Below, piece after piece: positions 35,294 through 46,290 of a DNA stretch of 64,000 bases. Made by a program: the position numbers and the translations under genes. The DNA comes from Theropithecus gelada (lineage: Eukaryota > Chordata > Mammalia > Primates > Cercopithecidae): the NCBI RefSeq assembly GCF_003255815.1, contig NC_037673.1:84421700-84485699 (forward strand), read 5' to 3'. The notes below the pieces were generated by a model that was given only the letters and a program-made list of their open reading frames with translations, made no database searches and was not told the origin of the DNA. How positions within the stretch are numbered: the stretch's first letter is position 1; the number at the start of each line of letters is the position of its first letter.

Positions 35294-35387
35294 ATACACC
35301 TCCAGTGACACAGGCTTCAGCTGCTTACAATTAATCACTCTCAATTAATCAATCAATTGACGCCAATTGGGCTGTGAAAATAGTTGA

Positions 35388-35512
35388 GTGAAGCTGTGTT
35401 CAAGCTCTGACCTTACTCTTTACCAGATGTGTAATCCCGGTCAATTAATTTACCCTTTCAGAAACCTAGTTTTCTTGTTAAGATCAAATGAGATATTTGC
35501 AAAACCACACTA
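35388..35512 (+). mobile_element. MIR SINE, sense
   Basis: The sequence ctctgaccttactctttaccagatgtgtaatcccggtcaattaatttacc … cctagttttcttgttaagatcaaatgagat follows MIR (ctctgccacttactagctgtgtgaccttgggcaagttactt … tcagtttcctcatctgtaaaatg). Confidence 0.65.
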
Positions 35513-36472
35513 GTAACTTCTGCGTTCTCCAAAAGCCAAGCATTATTATTATTGCTTTTGCAAACGAAATCAGGAGATTGGTCTTCATTAGGAGTTACTT
35601 CCAGATCTACATTTATAGATTTTACAGTGTATCAGTCATTAATTTTCTTAAATATCATATTAAGAAAATTATTTGTGAAGTATTTTTATTTATAGATGTT
35701 ATAGTATTACTAATACATGAACTTTAAAAAATAGTTAGAATTCTCAGCACATCCTAAGAAAAACTTTTTATTCCATAACTAATTTCAAATTTTTGAAACA
35801 CAGATGTTAAGTGTAAAGTTAATTGTTTTACAATTTTGAGTTAATGACCAAGAAAAACAATACCTGCCTTTCCATTTGAACTGCCTTAAAACTCAGAGTT
35901 GAATTCAGACCTTAGCTGGAGAAAGGTCTATTTTAGATTCTTCTAATAGCTATCTCTTTGCTTGTTAAATTCATCTTTGTTCTCATTTACTTTCAACTGA
36001 TTCATGCTATCTATGTATTTCAACATTTTGAGTAGCTTCATATTCTTTATGGAAATTACAAAAAGGAAAAAGAAAGATATGAAGGTAGAAAAAAAATACA
36101 GGAGAAAGGAAAGAGTAGAGAGGGTCTTGGAGAAGGAATGACAAACTCTGAGCCGAGCAGTGGCTTGCAGACAAGAAGGAATCGATTCGAGACAGATGGT
36201 TGGTGAGAAGGTACTTACAGGTGCCAAAGAGAGAAGAAATAAGATTTGGACTGAAGGTCATGACAATGAGAAAGGAGATCAGGGGATAAGCTTAAGAACT
36301 TTTTCAGGTGAACAACAAAGAAGACTTGGAAACTCAGTGATCAGAGACTGGAAATGATGGTGATGGAAAGTGGAATATCAGTGATCCTGAACATTCAAAC
36401 CTCACTGATCTCAGAAAAGGTATGAAGATGGGGTGGACCAGGACAGAGATGGTGCTAGCCAATTTATGGAAA
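35513..36472. other. Unassigned stretch
   Basis: Nothing recognised. Two overlapping antisense frames at 35943-36261 are low-complexity (Phe/Ser-rich). Confidence 0.5.
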
Positions 36473-36473
36473 G

Positions 36474-36572
36474 CCCTTAACTTTACATGAATAGTCTTAT
36501 TTAATTCCCCAGATAACCATTTGAGATAATTAGAATTCCTCTTTGCAGATGAGTAAATTTTAAAAGAGCAGG
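36474..36572 (-). mobile_element. MIR SINE, antisense
   Basis: The text agtcttatttaattccccagataaccatttgagataattagaattcctctttgcagatgag corresponds to antisense MIR (tcatttaatcctcacaacaaccc … tgaggtaggtactattattatccccattttacagatgagg). Confidence 0.65.
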
Positions 36573-39500
36573 GATTTTGTTGTTGTTGTTTTTTGAACTG
36601 GTAATCCTGACTTATACAGACATGACAAACTCCAAAAGGAAACCCAAGCAGCTATTTGACTCACTTATGAAGTCACCCAGTATGGATGATTCAGGTAAAA
36701 AACAATTACTCCTCTTTCCTCATCAGATATCATGTTGTGATCTTGCATGTGTATAAGAATCTGTGTTTGGAGAAGGAATTATTTTTACTGCAGAAAGTTT
36801 CTTCTTTGTGTTGGTTATGTAACATTAACTTCACTCATATAGCAACTTGGATGTGCCTGGAAAATAGCTCCATTATTTTGTCTATAACTATTCTGGTTCT
36901 CTTATAAATATAGAGTCCTATGCATTTTAAAATTCAGTCCAATCCAATAATTAAAACCATCCCTTTAGGTAATGCTGTCTCTTTTGGAAAACGTGCCTAG
37001 TCTCCCAGATTTTTCAGCCTTCTGTCCACTTCCAGGCACCCCTTCAAGTGTCTGGGTGCTTTCACAGTCTGGGAGTGGTAGGGAAGAGCTGGTATTCTTC
37101 GGTGCAGAGACCTATTGATCCTCTGGTTTTCAGGGTGCTGTCCTTGTCTATTGCCTTGCTGGCACTCATAGCTGATCTAGGCACCATTTGTGTTAACTTG
37201 GTCAACTCCCCCTCCCCTTGGCTTTGGTTGGTGCTACAGAACGCTGTCTCTGCTTTATTCTCAAATGGCTCCTTGGTGGAAAGCTCAAACTGAGCCTCTG
37301 CCATGGAAGCACCTTGCCTGCCAGCTCTCAACTCAGCTGCCTTGTCAATTCTCTTGAGGCTTAGATGTGGGGTTTTGTAGAAATTCCTAGTCTCTATCCA
37401 GGCCACACTGAAACTCAGAGGAGTCTAGAAAGCCATTCCTCAAGGTTAATAGATGAGTTCTCAGCAAGGACAGCTGCAGAAGGTTGCATTCTAGAGTCAG
37501 GTATGGAATTTGGGATTGCTTTTCCCTTGAGCTTCCCAGCACACAACTACTAAGAAAAAAGAAAGCCAGAAAGGGAAATTGAAATGCAGTCTCAGATTGC
37601 TTTCCACCTTCTACCATTCTCAGCCTCCAGAAACAGAAGGGATGGGCTTAGCTCTCCTTTAACTTTATACTGAGCCCTTGTACGTAGAGCAGCAAGCCTC
37701 GTGACCTAGAGAGTTCATAGGTGGATGGCATCCTCTCTTTATAATGAGAGTTCTGATTGAGTCCTCTAGGCTTAGTTTTGAAATGTTAAGTAGATACTAA
37801 AAGAATTTAGCAAATCCATTCACTCTCCCCAAAGCCTTGCTTTCAAGCTAAATTCTTATTCTTTCCTGACCTAAAGGAGTAAGTTTTCTGGCTTGGCTTT
37901 GAAGATGAGACCAAAAAGAAATGTGATTTAGGGAATGTCATGAAATATATTGTCATAATTTGCACAATACTGTTTCTGGTACAGTTACATAAACACAGTT
38001 AAAAGTCCAGATATCTATGTAGCTGAATGTGCAGTTTGCACTTTCTAGCTTCTGGTAAAATTAACATGAGAATCACTTTCTAATCAATTTTGTCTAGCAA
38101 GTAGAAGCGGTGGAGAGCTGGTTTTATTGTAAGCAAAAGGTTGATAAGAATTTAGTAGATTATATTTAGTATACAGCCTATAAAAAAGAGAAATAATTAC
38201 AGCCATAGTGACAAAAAACAGGCAAACACTTCTTTTATCAACAACGAATTAACAATAAAGGTGACTTTTACAGTGTAATGTTCCTGAGGAGTTTTTAAAC
38301 TGACAGTTTTAGAGATTGTTTTCTAAGTGTTTTGTCAGAAGAAAAAGCTTCAATAATTTTTATTTTTTGAGTGCTACAGTGTAGTTTTGTTTTATGTGAT
38401 AGCAAAATAAATTCACTTCTGTTTTACTTTATTTTTTCTCATTCTATTTCACCGTCTGTAGTAGGCCTGGTCAGATAGAGGTGAAAATTAAGTTACAGTA
38501 ACATAAAAAGTATACCTAGAAAATCATGTGAATTCTTTAATGAAGGTTCTTCATTTACTTTTACTTGAAGAAATATTTCCTTCGTGGTGCAGATGGAAAA
38601 TCGGAAGTATTGAATTAAATATTTGTAAAAGAATAGTGAATTAACCACTGTTGCATTGCATTATATATCTTAGTCTTGGTATTCTGTTCTAATTACAAGG
38701 TAACATTTCTCCCAAATTCCAAGTTTACATTAAAAATAAAACACATATAATGGCCACAACCCCTAAAATATTCTCCGAAATTATGGGCACATTTATTCAT
38801 GTTAACATGAGGTTTGCATTTTAATGTAGAGGATGGCGCTGTGGATTGCTTTTGCGAATAATTTCATTTAAGGACAGTTTGACTTTGTAAGAACAGATAA
38901 AACCAAAGCCAATTATAACATGAACTCTTCTCTCCTGTATGCATGGAACAGCATAAACAGAGAAGCTTATTCTTTACTGCACTTCTCAAATCTTACTGTT
39001 TAAAAGTCTTCAAATTCAAATATATATTTATACCAATAAAAATTATACATAATGGATGGAATGCTTATAGCTATACTCTTTATTTCCCCCTTCAATCATT
39101 ATGAGTATTTATCATTCATACAAAAGTATACATCTGTAACTTCTTTAGTTTCGTTTCTTGAGAGATGCCAGTTCCTCTCTTCTTTCGTATGAACCTAGAA
39201 GTGCAGATGTAATATAATATTCTCATCCATGTCATATTATTACAGGATTTTTTTTCTGTTGTTTCTGGTGGCTTAATGGCAAAAATGAAATTTTTAAGAT
39301 GATTTTAAAATTTCTTCTTCAAGTAGTAATTTCGGCAACACTTCTGAAGTGTAATTTGACTTGGGGAATTTGGTATATATTTGAATAGTGGGCAGAGGCT
39401 TATTAAAATTATATTTACATATGATATGATACTTAGAAATATTTTAATTTCAGGGCTATACTTTTTCATGATTTCTGGAAATTTTCATTTTTGGAAAAGA

Positions 39501-40269
39501 GAATTTTGCTGACTTAGGCACACCATAGTAATTATTGCTTTTAATGTAAAATATGGCTTAAACCTGATCTTTCTAGTAACTATACCAAGACACCAAGGAT
39601 GTTCTTTAACTCTCCTTTGCCCTCTGGAGATAATATACAATTTAGTATCTAAAACTATAATTATGCATCATTGTCAATATTTTTTTCTTAAATATATGAA
39701 GACGCATACGTTTTTCAGATAGTTATGCTTTACTTTGTAAAGTTTCTTCTTAAAAGCAACAGAAAAATCAAAATGTGACAATGGAAAAGAACTCCTTCTT
39801 TAAAACTATTATTCTCTGGTGGGATGAAGGGCTAAGAGGGAATTAGTTAACATGATTTTTAATTTGTCTCAAGGCTTGTGGAAAGAAACTGGCTTTCTAG
39901 AATGTACATGGTTGAGTATCGTACAGAAATAAATATCTCCCCCTTGGAATTTAAATTGTATCTAGTAGTACTATTTTTATACCTCTTACTAGGAAACGAA
40001 ATACCTCTAAATTTAGTGCTTTGGAATTTTATTTCCACTAAAAATTTCTTCAGATATGTGAGCACCATAGTAACAGCTTTGCGAGCTGGTTCTTCATTAC
40101 AGTTCCCCGATAAGAGCTTCACTCAAGACAGTTCCTTTGGGATGACTGAGACTAAAAATCAATTCTGATAACATTAGAACAAATTTAAAGACAAAAAAAA
40201 AGGAAGAAAATCAGAGAAAGCATGCTTGCTGTGAATAAATAGAGCTTCCCTTAAAAATTATTTTTTCAG
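36573..40269. other. Long repeat-poor stretch upstream of the candidate gene
   Basis: About 3.7 kb with no named repeat. The segment 37020-37620 is GC-richer, with a 114-codon antisense frame (37062-37406) of no recognised family. The segment 38000-40200 is AT-rich. Overlapping frames at 39859-40168 on both strands have no support. An aataaata (40234-40241) lies about 30 bp before 40269 and could act as a TATA variant. Confidence 0.45.
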
Positions 40270-40463
40270 TCAAAAATCTAAAATGTCTTTTCTCAAAACT
40301 TTTTTATTTCTTGTATTATTTTTATACCTAGGTAGGATTTTTCTCACCTTTGGAAAAAATAAATCTCTTACCAGAGATATGAAAAATTCAGCTGAATTTA
40401 TTCATGGCCTTGGTAAAGGTCTTTTCATGCTCTACAATGACAATATTTTTACAAAACCAACAG
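40270..40463 (+). CDS. Candidate first coding exon of an unidentified secreted or membrane protein
   Basis: The segment lies between an acceptor-like ttttttcag (40261-40269) and a near-perfect donor acag/gtaagtaat (40463/40464). ATG at 40283 has A at -3. It opens 60 codons plus one base: residues 1-5 are MSFLK, residues 6-23 are strongly hydrophobic (TFLFLVLFLYLGRIFLTF, a signal peptide or anchor), followed by a polar part with GKNKSLTRDMKNSAEF and ending NDNIFTKPT. Read alone, the frame stops just past the donor (taa at 40470), so splicing would be needed. It is phase-compatible with an exon-like segment at 42337-42400. Alternatively the segment is a first exon served by the aataaata at 40234. 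I do not recognise the family. Chance remains possible in 64 kb of AT-rich DNA. Confidence 0.35.
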
Positions 40464-42336
40464 GTAAGTAATATTGGTGTGGAGAGATGAATGCAATGAA
40501 TCTATTTTAATAAAAAGTTAATAATTCATTATTTTCAAGAAAATCATTGCATTTAAAAAAAACCATGTAGTACACTAGACTGAGCTCTGATCATCTTAAA
40601 AAGAAGTCTGTCAAAATAAATCAGGTTGATAACTGATTAGCAGAACGTGTAGTCTGTCATTTTTAAATATGTGCCCAATTTCTTCACATAAATCTTACCT
40701 TTAAAATCTTCAAGGGGAAAATTTATTTTGGGCACATTGGCCATGAATATCAGTTGACATTTATACAGTGCACAGAATTTATACTGTGGGTTAGGATGTC
40801 GGCCATAATTCTAGGCTGATAGTTTGTAAAGGGAAGATTCCATTTTGTACTGTTTATAAAATGTTACTCTGCAGTTCCGTGCTCCAAGACTAACAAAGTC
40901 TATCCAAGTATAGTCAAGCACTGCAGTTTAACTTATTGCATTCATTAAACTAGGCTTAGATTGTCCTAATTATATGTTATCAACAATTAAGAAATGGATC
41001 ACATGCCATAGACTGGCTAAAACATTCTGTATTCTTGGCTGGATGCCAGTGGAGGTGTCAAGTTCCATTCTACCTTGTCATCAGCTGCATCTCTGCTTTT
41101 GCAGTACAAGCAGCAGCTGTGCTAGACAAAATAATCTAAATTCTCACATGTACTTTTCCTTTAGGAAACAGCTCACACTGAATTGCATTTCTGGTGTGAA
41201 TAGTACTACACCTGAGTGAGTTTGTGCTGAAACGTATTTTATGCAAATAATTTTAACTGATATAATCTTTCATGACTTTTAAATGTGTTTGTTCTATCAA
41301 AATAATGGTCTTACTTTTCATGCTGAAATTATTACCAAATGGATTCTGTGGGCAGCAAAGTACTCTGCTCATTCGGCAATGATTTTCCTATACCTCAAAT
41401 TACATAATTTTATAGGTGCTCTGTTTCAAAGGAAAACAATCTTTACTGATCCAAGTAGTCAAAATTAATCATGGATCTCTGATCTCAAAACTCCTGGCAA
41501 AATCCTTTTATTCAGAACACCCATATACTAGACGCTCAACACTTCACAAATCCTTGTGGGACGATGGGTTTTTCAGTCTGATTGTTCAATCAAGTGCAGC
41601 TTCTGAAAGTGGAGATTCAGCAAGGCTTTCCCCTGAGCAGAGGCAGGCTCAGCCAATTTTATGAGTAGCTAAATTTGACCTGGCTTTTGCTTTACATTGT
41701 CATCTTTGTTCTTGGTAATGTAAAAATGGGTTTTAGAAGTTGTTCTCCTTTCCATGTGTCTGACAGAGGGAAGATCCTTCCACAACAGCAAGTGTGTATT
41801 GCAGCAGGATCTGAGAGTCTTGGTGCCAGGGCACCATGCTAAGTAAATAGACCACAACAGCTGGGTCTCCTTTGCTCCTGGAATAGATCTTCTACTACAC
41901 AACCATGGAAAGCTAGTCCGCATGAGAGGCAGTGACTTTAAAGTTCACCGGAGGGCTTACATATGTGTTGACATGCATTTTCAGGTCACCAATTTACTTG
42001 GTTGTTAAAAGCTTTACTGCGTCATATATGAACCAAAGTGGAGGGATCACGCCAAGTCCTTACTCAGAAGGAGAAGATAATGGAAGAGATGCAGAACACC
42101 CAGGCAAGGTCTCTACTTTATATACAGCTTGTCCTAGGCCATTTTGTAATGGCATCTGCTGTGACCATGTCTTACTGCGTCATTTAACTTTTCAAATTTT
42201 GCTTCACATTCAGAAATTCTTGTGGTACTGTGCAACTCACAGAAATATGACAATAAATTCCTTCACCAAAACTAACTTCCTGGAAATAATAATTTTCTTT
42301 GATTTCACAAAAGATTTTTTTTTCTTTGTCTTTCAG
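40464..42336. other. Putative intron / unassigned stretch
   Basis: Between the two candidate exons. No repeat recognised. It includes a 135-codon frame (41932-42339) with several cysteines that ends at the acceptor of the next candidate exon and shows no family I know. Confidence 0.35.
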
Positions 42337-42400
42337 TAGATGATCTATCTAGGGATGCCAGCAAGTGCTCTCAAGAGAAAATGTATTCTGTTTCATCCAG
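42337..42400 (+). CDS. Candidate second coding exon of the same unidentified gene
   Basis: A strong polypyrimidine tract and acceptor (tttttttttctttgtctttcag, ending 42336) precede 64 bases that end at ccag/gtaatatat (42400/42401). Joined after the last base of 40270-40463, the frame stays open for 21 codons. It reads V-DDLSRDASKCSQEKMYSVSS and leaves two bases (AG), so the next exon must supply one base. A further segment with acceptor tttgtcttttcttag at 43456 keeps this frame open to a stop at 43647-43649 and would add a second hydrophobic stretch, but it is partly CA-rich and less convincing. No terminal exon or poly-A site is proven. Confidence 0.3.
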
Positions 42401-44392
42401 GTAATATATCAACCACTCTGCTCACAAGCCAGCCAATCAAATACTATAGTCCTATCATTTATATACATCCCCTCTCTCTCTCTCTTTGTCTCTGTCTCCC
42501 TCCCTCCCTTACCCCTCTGTGCTGTCTGCTGTCATCTCTCTGCACTTAGGTTAATACTATGCACGCTATAAGAAATGCAATTCTAAATAATCAGTTCTTC
42601 TGGCCATTGGACAACACGATCTTGGTGCAATAATACATTAGTAGTGGGGTTTGCCCATTGGGTAATAATTTATCTTAGCACACGGACCGTGTCTGCCCCT
42701 AGTAATTGCTTAGTGACTCTTTGCTGGCTAAAGACTCTAATTTGACTTGCTTTCTTTTTATATAACCTATTTATCTTGGTGCATCTTTCACTCTGCTTGT
42801 GATTTTTGACGTTTGGGGGAGTTTCCCAAGAGATGATCAGCATTTGGTTGAGGGGATGATTAAAATTCCCTTCCCCTTCAGATTATTTTTCTTCTTTTTT
42901 TATTGTTAGAAATAACTTTTTCAACAAGGAACTTTTCAATTATCTATTGTCTATCTTATATCTTTATTTAAGCTTTTGAAACAGACTGTTTTGCTCTCCT
43001 TTGTCAGCTTTTTCTCTCCTCTTACTCTCCTTTATGTTACCATTTAGGTTCAGGCTAAATTGCTGGGACAGCTGCTTTCTTTGACCTCCTCTCGACTTTG
43101 CTGACCACATCACCAACTGGCAGGGTGTGGTGCCTTAAGACCTTCCAAGAGACTTGCTTCCAAATGGAAATAATGGAGTAACATTTTGTATGATCAAACA
43201 TGAGAGAATTCCAGTAATTTTCAGCATTTTAAGGTACATTCAGCATATTGCTCAAATGATTATTAAAATTCTGAATCTGAAAAGCAGTCGGTCCCACATC
43301 GAAACTGCTTGTAGAATACATGATTCAGATGGTGGTCATTGGTTAATAATAGCAACAGAGGAAGCCCTGGGAGCCATCTAGTAGGGAACCCCTCTTCTTC
43401 CAGAAAGTAATACACCAAAGCTATTCTCTGTAGAAGACTGTTTTGTCTTTTCTTAGGAAATGGAAAGGAAAGAATTTTTATTATATTCCTGTCTATTGTC
43501 TTATGGCTTTTATAGCTATTGAATTATTTGAACTAAATCCTATTCTTTGTATTAGCCCCTTCTTTCTCAAACACACATACTTACAAATATACACACATGT
43601 TCACAATATAGTGGGGAAAACAAGCTTTCTTGTCGATCTGTATCATTAGGAGGAAAATTATTTTTTCTGATCATAGGAGTACAGGTTTGTTTTTATTTCA
43701 AAATACCTAGAACTAGAACCAAAGTAGAGTTTGTTAGTGCCAAGAAGCATTTTTCTTTCTTGAATCAAGAGCCCAGTGCATCATTTTTGCCACTTTCATT
43801 CTTTTATTTCATCAGCAACCTTCTTTTCAGCTACCATGCAGCAAAAAATGTTTGCAAGTAGCGTCTGGTGCTTCCATGAGGTATGCCTGGCTGCTCAGGG
43901 GGAATGCATGGGACAGAGGGAGGCTCTTTTCTACTCTGTAGCCGGCAGGACAAATCACTGAAATCCTCTTATATATTAGAGGGGAATATCCTGAGCTATT
44001 CTGGAATCTCAAAAGGACTAACAAAGTTCATTCCATTTGTCATTGAAATGTGACAGTGATGTAGAACAAAACCTTTCCGCAGTGGGGGCTGGCTGCACCG
44101 AATTCCTTTTGCAACAAGGAAATTAGGTCAGAAGAAATTTAGGTCAACACCTTACAGAGATGTCCCCATGCCTGAAAGGAGCCAGGAGAACTTAAAACAT
44201 TCCACACCGAAAGGTTATTGTTTTTACATTTAATTTGAAAAATGGTACCTTCCAAAGCTTAGTGTCATATAAATTCAGCTATGAATCAGCAAAGAAAATT
44301 ACCGTTTGCATCACTAGCACTGCTTCTGATAAATCCAGGCACGATCCTAAGGTGCTTCTAACCAAGCCCAGCCGACCCAGTTTAATCGTGCA
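42401..44392. other. Unassigned stretch with a CT-rich tract
   Basis: The segment 42466-42519 is a (TC)n-rich low-complexity tract. Possible exon-like segments (43457-43649; 43815-43880 between ttttcag and gag/gtatgc) are too weak to annotate. No repeat recognised. Confidence 0.4.
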
Positions 44393-44530
44393 ATTCAAGA
44401 CATATTTATCAACTCTTGATTATGTACAATTAAACTATTAGATAATGTAAAGGTTGTAAAGATTAATAAGTACCTCCTTCCACTAATCCCATCTTTGCCA
44501 TAAGGAAGTTATAAGCTAAGGAGGAGGAGA
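44393..44530 (-). mobile_element. L2 LINE 3' end, antisense
   Basis: The text attcaagacatatttatcaactcttgattatg … agtacctccttccactaat … aggaagttataagc resembles the antisense L2 terminus and the part behind it. Strongly diverged. Confidence 0.5.
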
Positions 44531-44574
44531 AGATTATGGGGTAAATTAAAATGCAATATAGCCTATAAGTAATT

Positions 44575-45110
44575 GATTCATTTGTCATAGAGCAAATGAA
44601 CTCCTACTGTATGCCAAAGACTATGGAAGTGATATACAAGAGTTAAAGTAAGTGATTCTGGATGGAGAAGAGAGAGATCAGGTTAGTTTGGGGTGGACAA
44701 AAAGGAATAATTTCTTAAAAAAAGGGCAGTTTAACTGAACTTTAAATGGATATAATTTCAAAAGATGGAGGTAGGTAAGAGGTCCCTGAGTGGAAGTGTT
44801 GGGAAGAGGGACACAGTGGGTGGGGATGCCTGACAAGGGGAGGCAAAGAGACCCCATGGCTGAGAATGTCAGGAGGAGAGAAAAGCATGTGCAATGGCAA
44901 AGGGGTAGACAAGAATATGCTGTATTTGGGGAACAAATGATGACCCATGTTGATTATATTGACCACAAAAGGCAGAAATTGAAGTGGTTAGAAAGGATAA
45001 GTCAGAATCCTATTTAGACATGCCTTGAATACCAGGCTGGAGAGTTGCATGAGTGCGGTGAGCCATCCTGTGGCTCCGTGGAAAGGATTCTGGTGACTTG
45101 GATGGCTCTT
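44575..45110 (-). mobile_element. L2 LINE 3' region, antisense
   Basis: Starts gattcatttgtcatagagcaaatgaactcctactgtatgccaaagac (antisense terminus) and continues with gaagagggacac … atgtgcaatggcaaagg … gaggagagaaaagcatg and ataccaggctggagagttgc, matching the order of antisense L2 text. Open frames on both strands here (44742-45017) are not genes. Confidence 0.65.
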
Positions 45111-46000
45111 CCGACCAGTCAAGATGGCTGAATACAGGTTAGCAAAGTTATTCCATAAATCCTAAACCATTGTTCTGGAATGTCTTTAGATATAAAGTGA
45201 CTTGATCAACATCTCTGCTGTCAGTATTGAATGTACATTTCTTAAGCGAAACAAGTGGAATTTTACTAAATCCACTTTTTAAAGTATCCCAACTGAAGTC
45301 TAATTTGGCATTTGGCCAGTTTAAACAAAAAAAATGAATGAGAAATATAAAAAATGAGCACGGTTTTTATTTTCATTGGTTATGTGACCACCTTCTCACT
45401 ACATACATCAGTTAGCAAAGTCTGCTTTCAACTGTGGAAATTTCATTATCACATCTAATTCTGGTTTGGTAGCACATTAAACTTTCAAACAGTTAATGAC
45501 TCTGGTTTTCTTTCTGTTCAGCTTTACCTTTCATAAAGCACCGGCAAGAGGAAAGAAATGACAGTAAGACTGAATTATGAACTTTAAAAAGTTGAGAACA
45601 AGCAACTACTTGTACTGTGAAAGCTGCTCTCTCTGCTCTTGATTAACTGTCTGCAATAGGTCAGTGGTGAGCACTGTGTACCGTGGCGATGATTGTTGCA
45701 GCAGACAGGCAGAGTAAATCACAGAGATGGGAGGGGGACCCAAAGGGAGGAATTTCTTTTAGCCTCCTATTTAACGCATAGAGATTACTGAAACTCTGCT
45801 TTCATAAAATGGCTCGTTTCACAGACTTATTTCCAATATCTTCCATAGATCACAATTTTAACAAAAAACAAAACAGCATTTGTAGTGAAGAATAGATTAG
45901 TGTTTGCTTACCTTGAAGTACTTTGGAAATTGGTGAGTGAGGACGTTTTGAATAAGATTTTGATCCCAGAAATTTGTAGGTGGGGAGCTGGGAGAGGTTG
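45111..46000. other. Unassigned stretch
   Basis: No repeat or gene recognised. An acceptor-like tttctttctgttcag at about 45524 is followed by only 13 open codons. Confidence 0.45.
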
Positions 46001-46104
46001 TGCGTATATGTGTATGTACATATAATCTACTTGTAATATGTGTGTATATATATGCACAGTTTCATATATAACACACATATTTACACACACATGCACATTC
46101 ACAA
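46001..46104. repeat. TG/TA-rich low-complexity tract
   Basis: Alternating purine-pyrimidine text (gtatatgtgtatgtacatat … acacacatatttacacacac). The short antisense frame through it is spurious. Confidence 0.85.
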
Positions 46105-46187
46105 TTTATTTATTGATGGGAATATCAGGAAGGAAGAAAGAAAGATTAGCTGATCTCTTGCCACATTTTCTCCATTGAGATTGGTTC

Positions 46188-46290
46188 TAATATCCGTCCA
46201 TTTTAGATGAATTTGAGGTTCAGAGAAGTTCAACAAATTAAATAAATAAATAATTTAGTTACACAACCCCTGCCTTCCTCTCTTTATTCT
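46188..46290 (-). mobile_element. Probable MIR SINE, antisense
   Basis: The sequence tatccgtccattttagatgaatttgaggttcagagaagttcaac resembles antisense MIR (ccccattttacagatgaggaaactgaggctcagagaagtt), followed by an attaaataaataaat tract. Confidence 0.5.

Noticed and set aside
37062..37406. 114-codon antisense frame in a GC-richer segment
   Set aside because: No domain, signal peptide or splice context recognised. Low-specificity composition effect.
41932..42339. 135-codon open frame with several cysteines
   Set aside because: No recognised fold. It ends inside the acceptor tract of the better-supported exon candidate, and in that reading it would be intronic.
43457..43649. Possible third exon of the candidate gene
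   Set aside because: The acceptor and phase fit, but half of it is CA/TA-rich and no poly-A signal follows closely. Mentioned only as an option.
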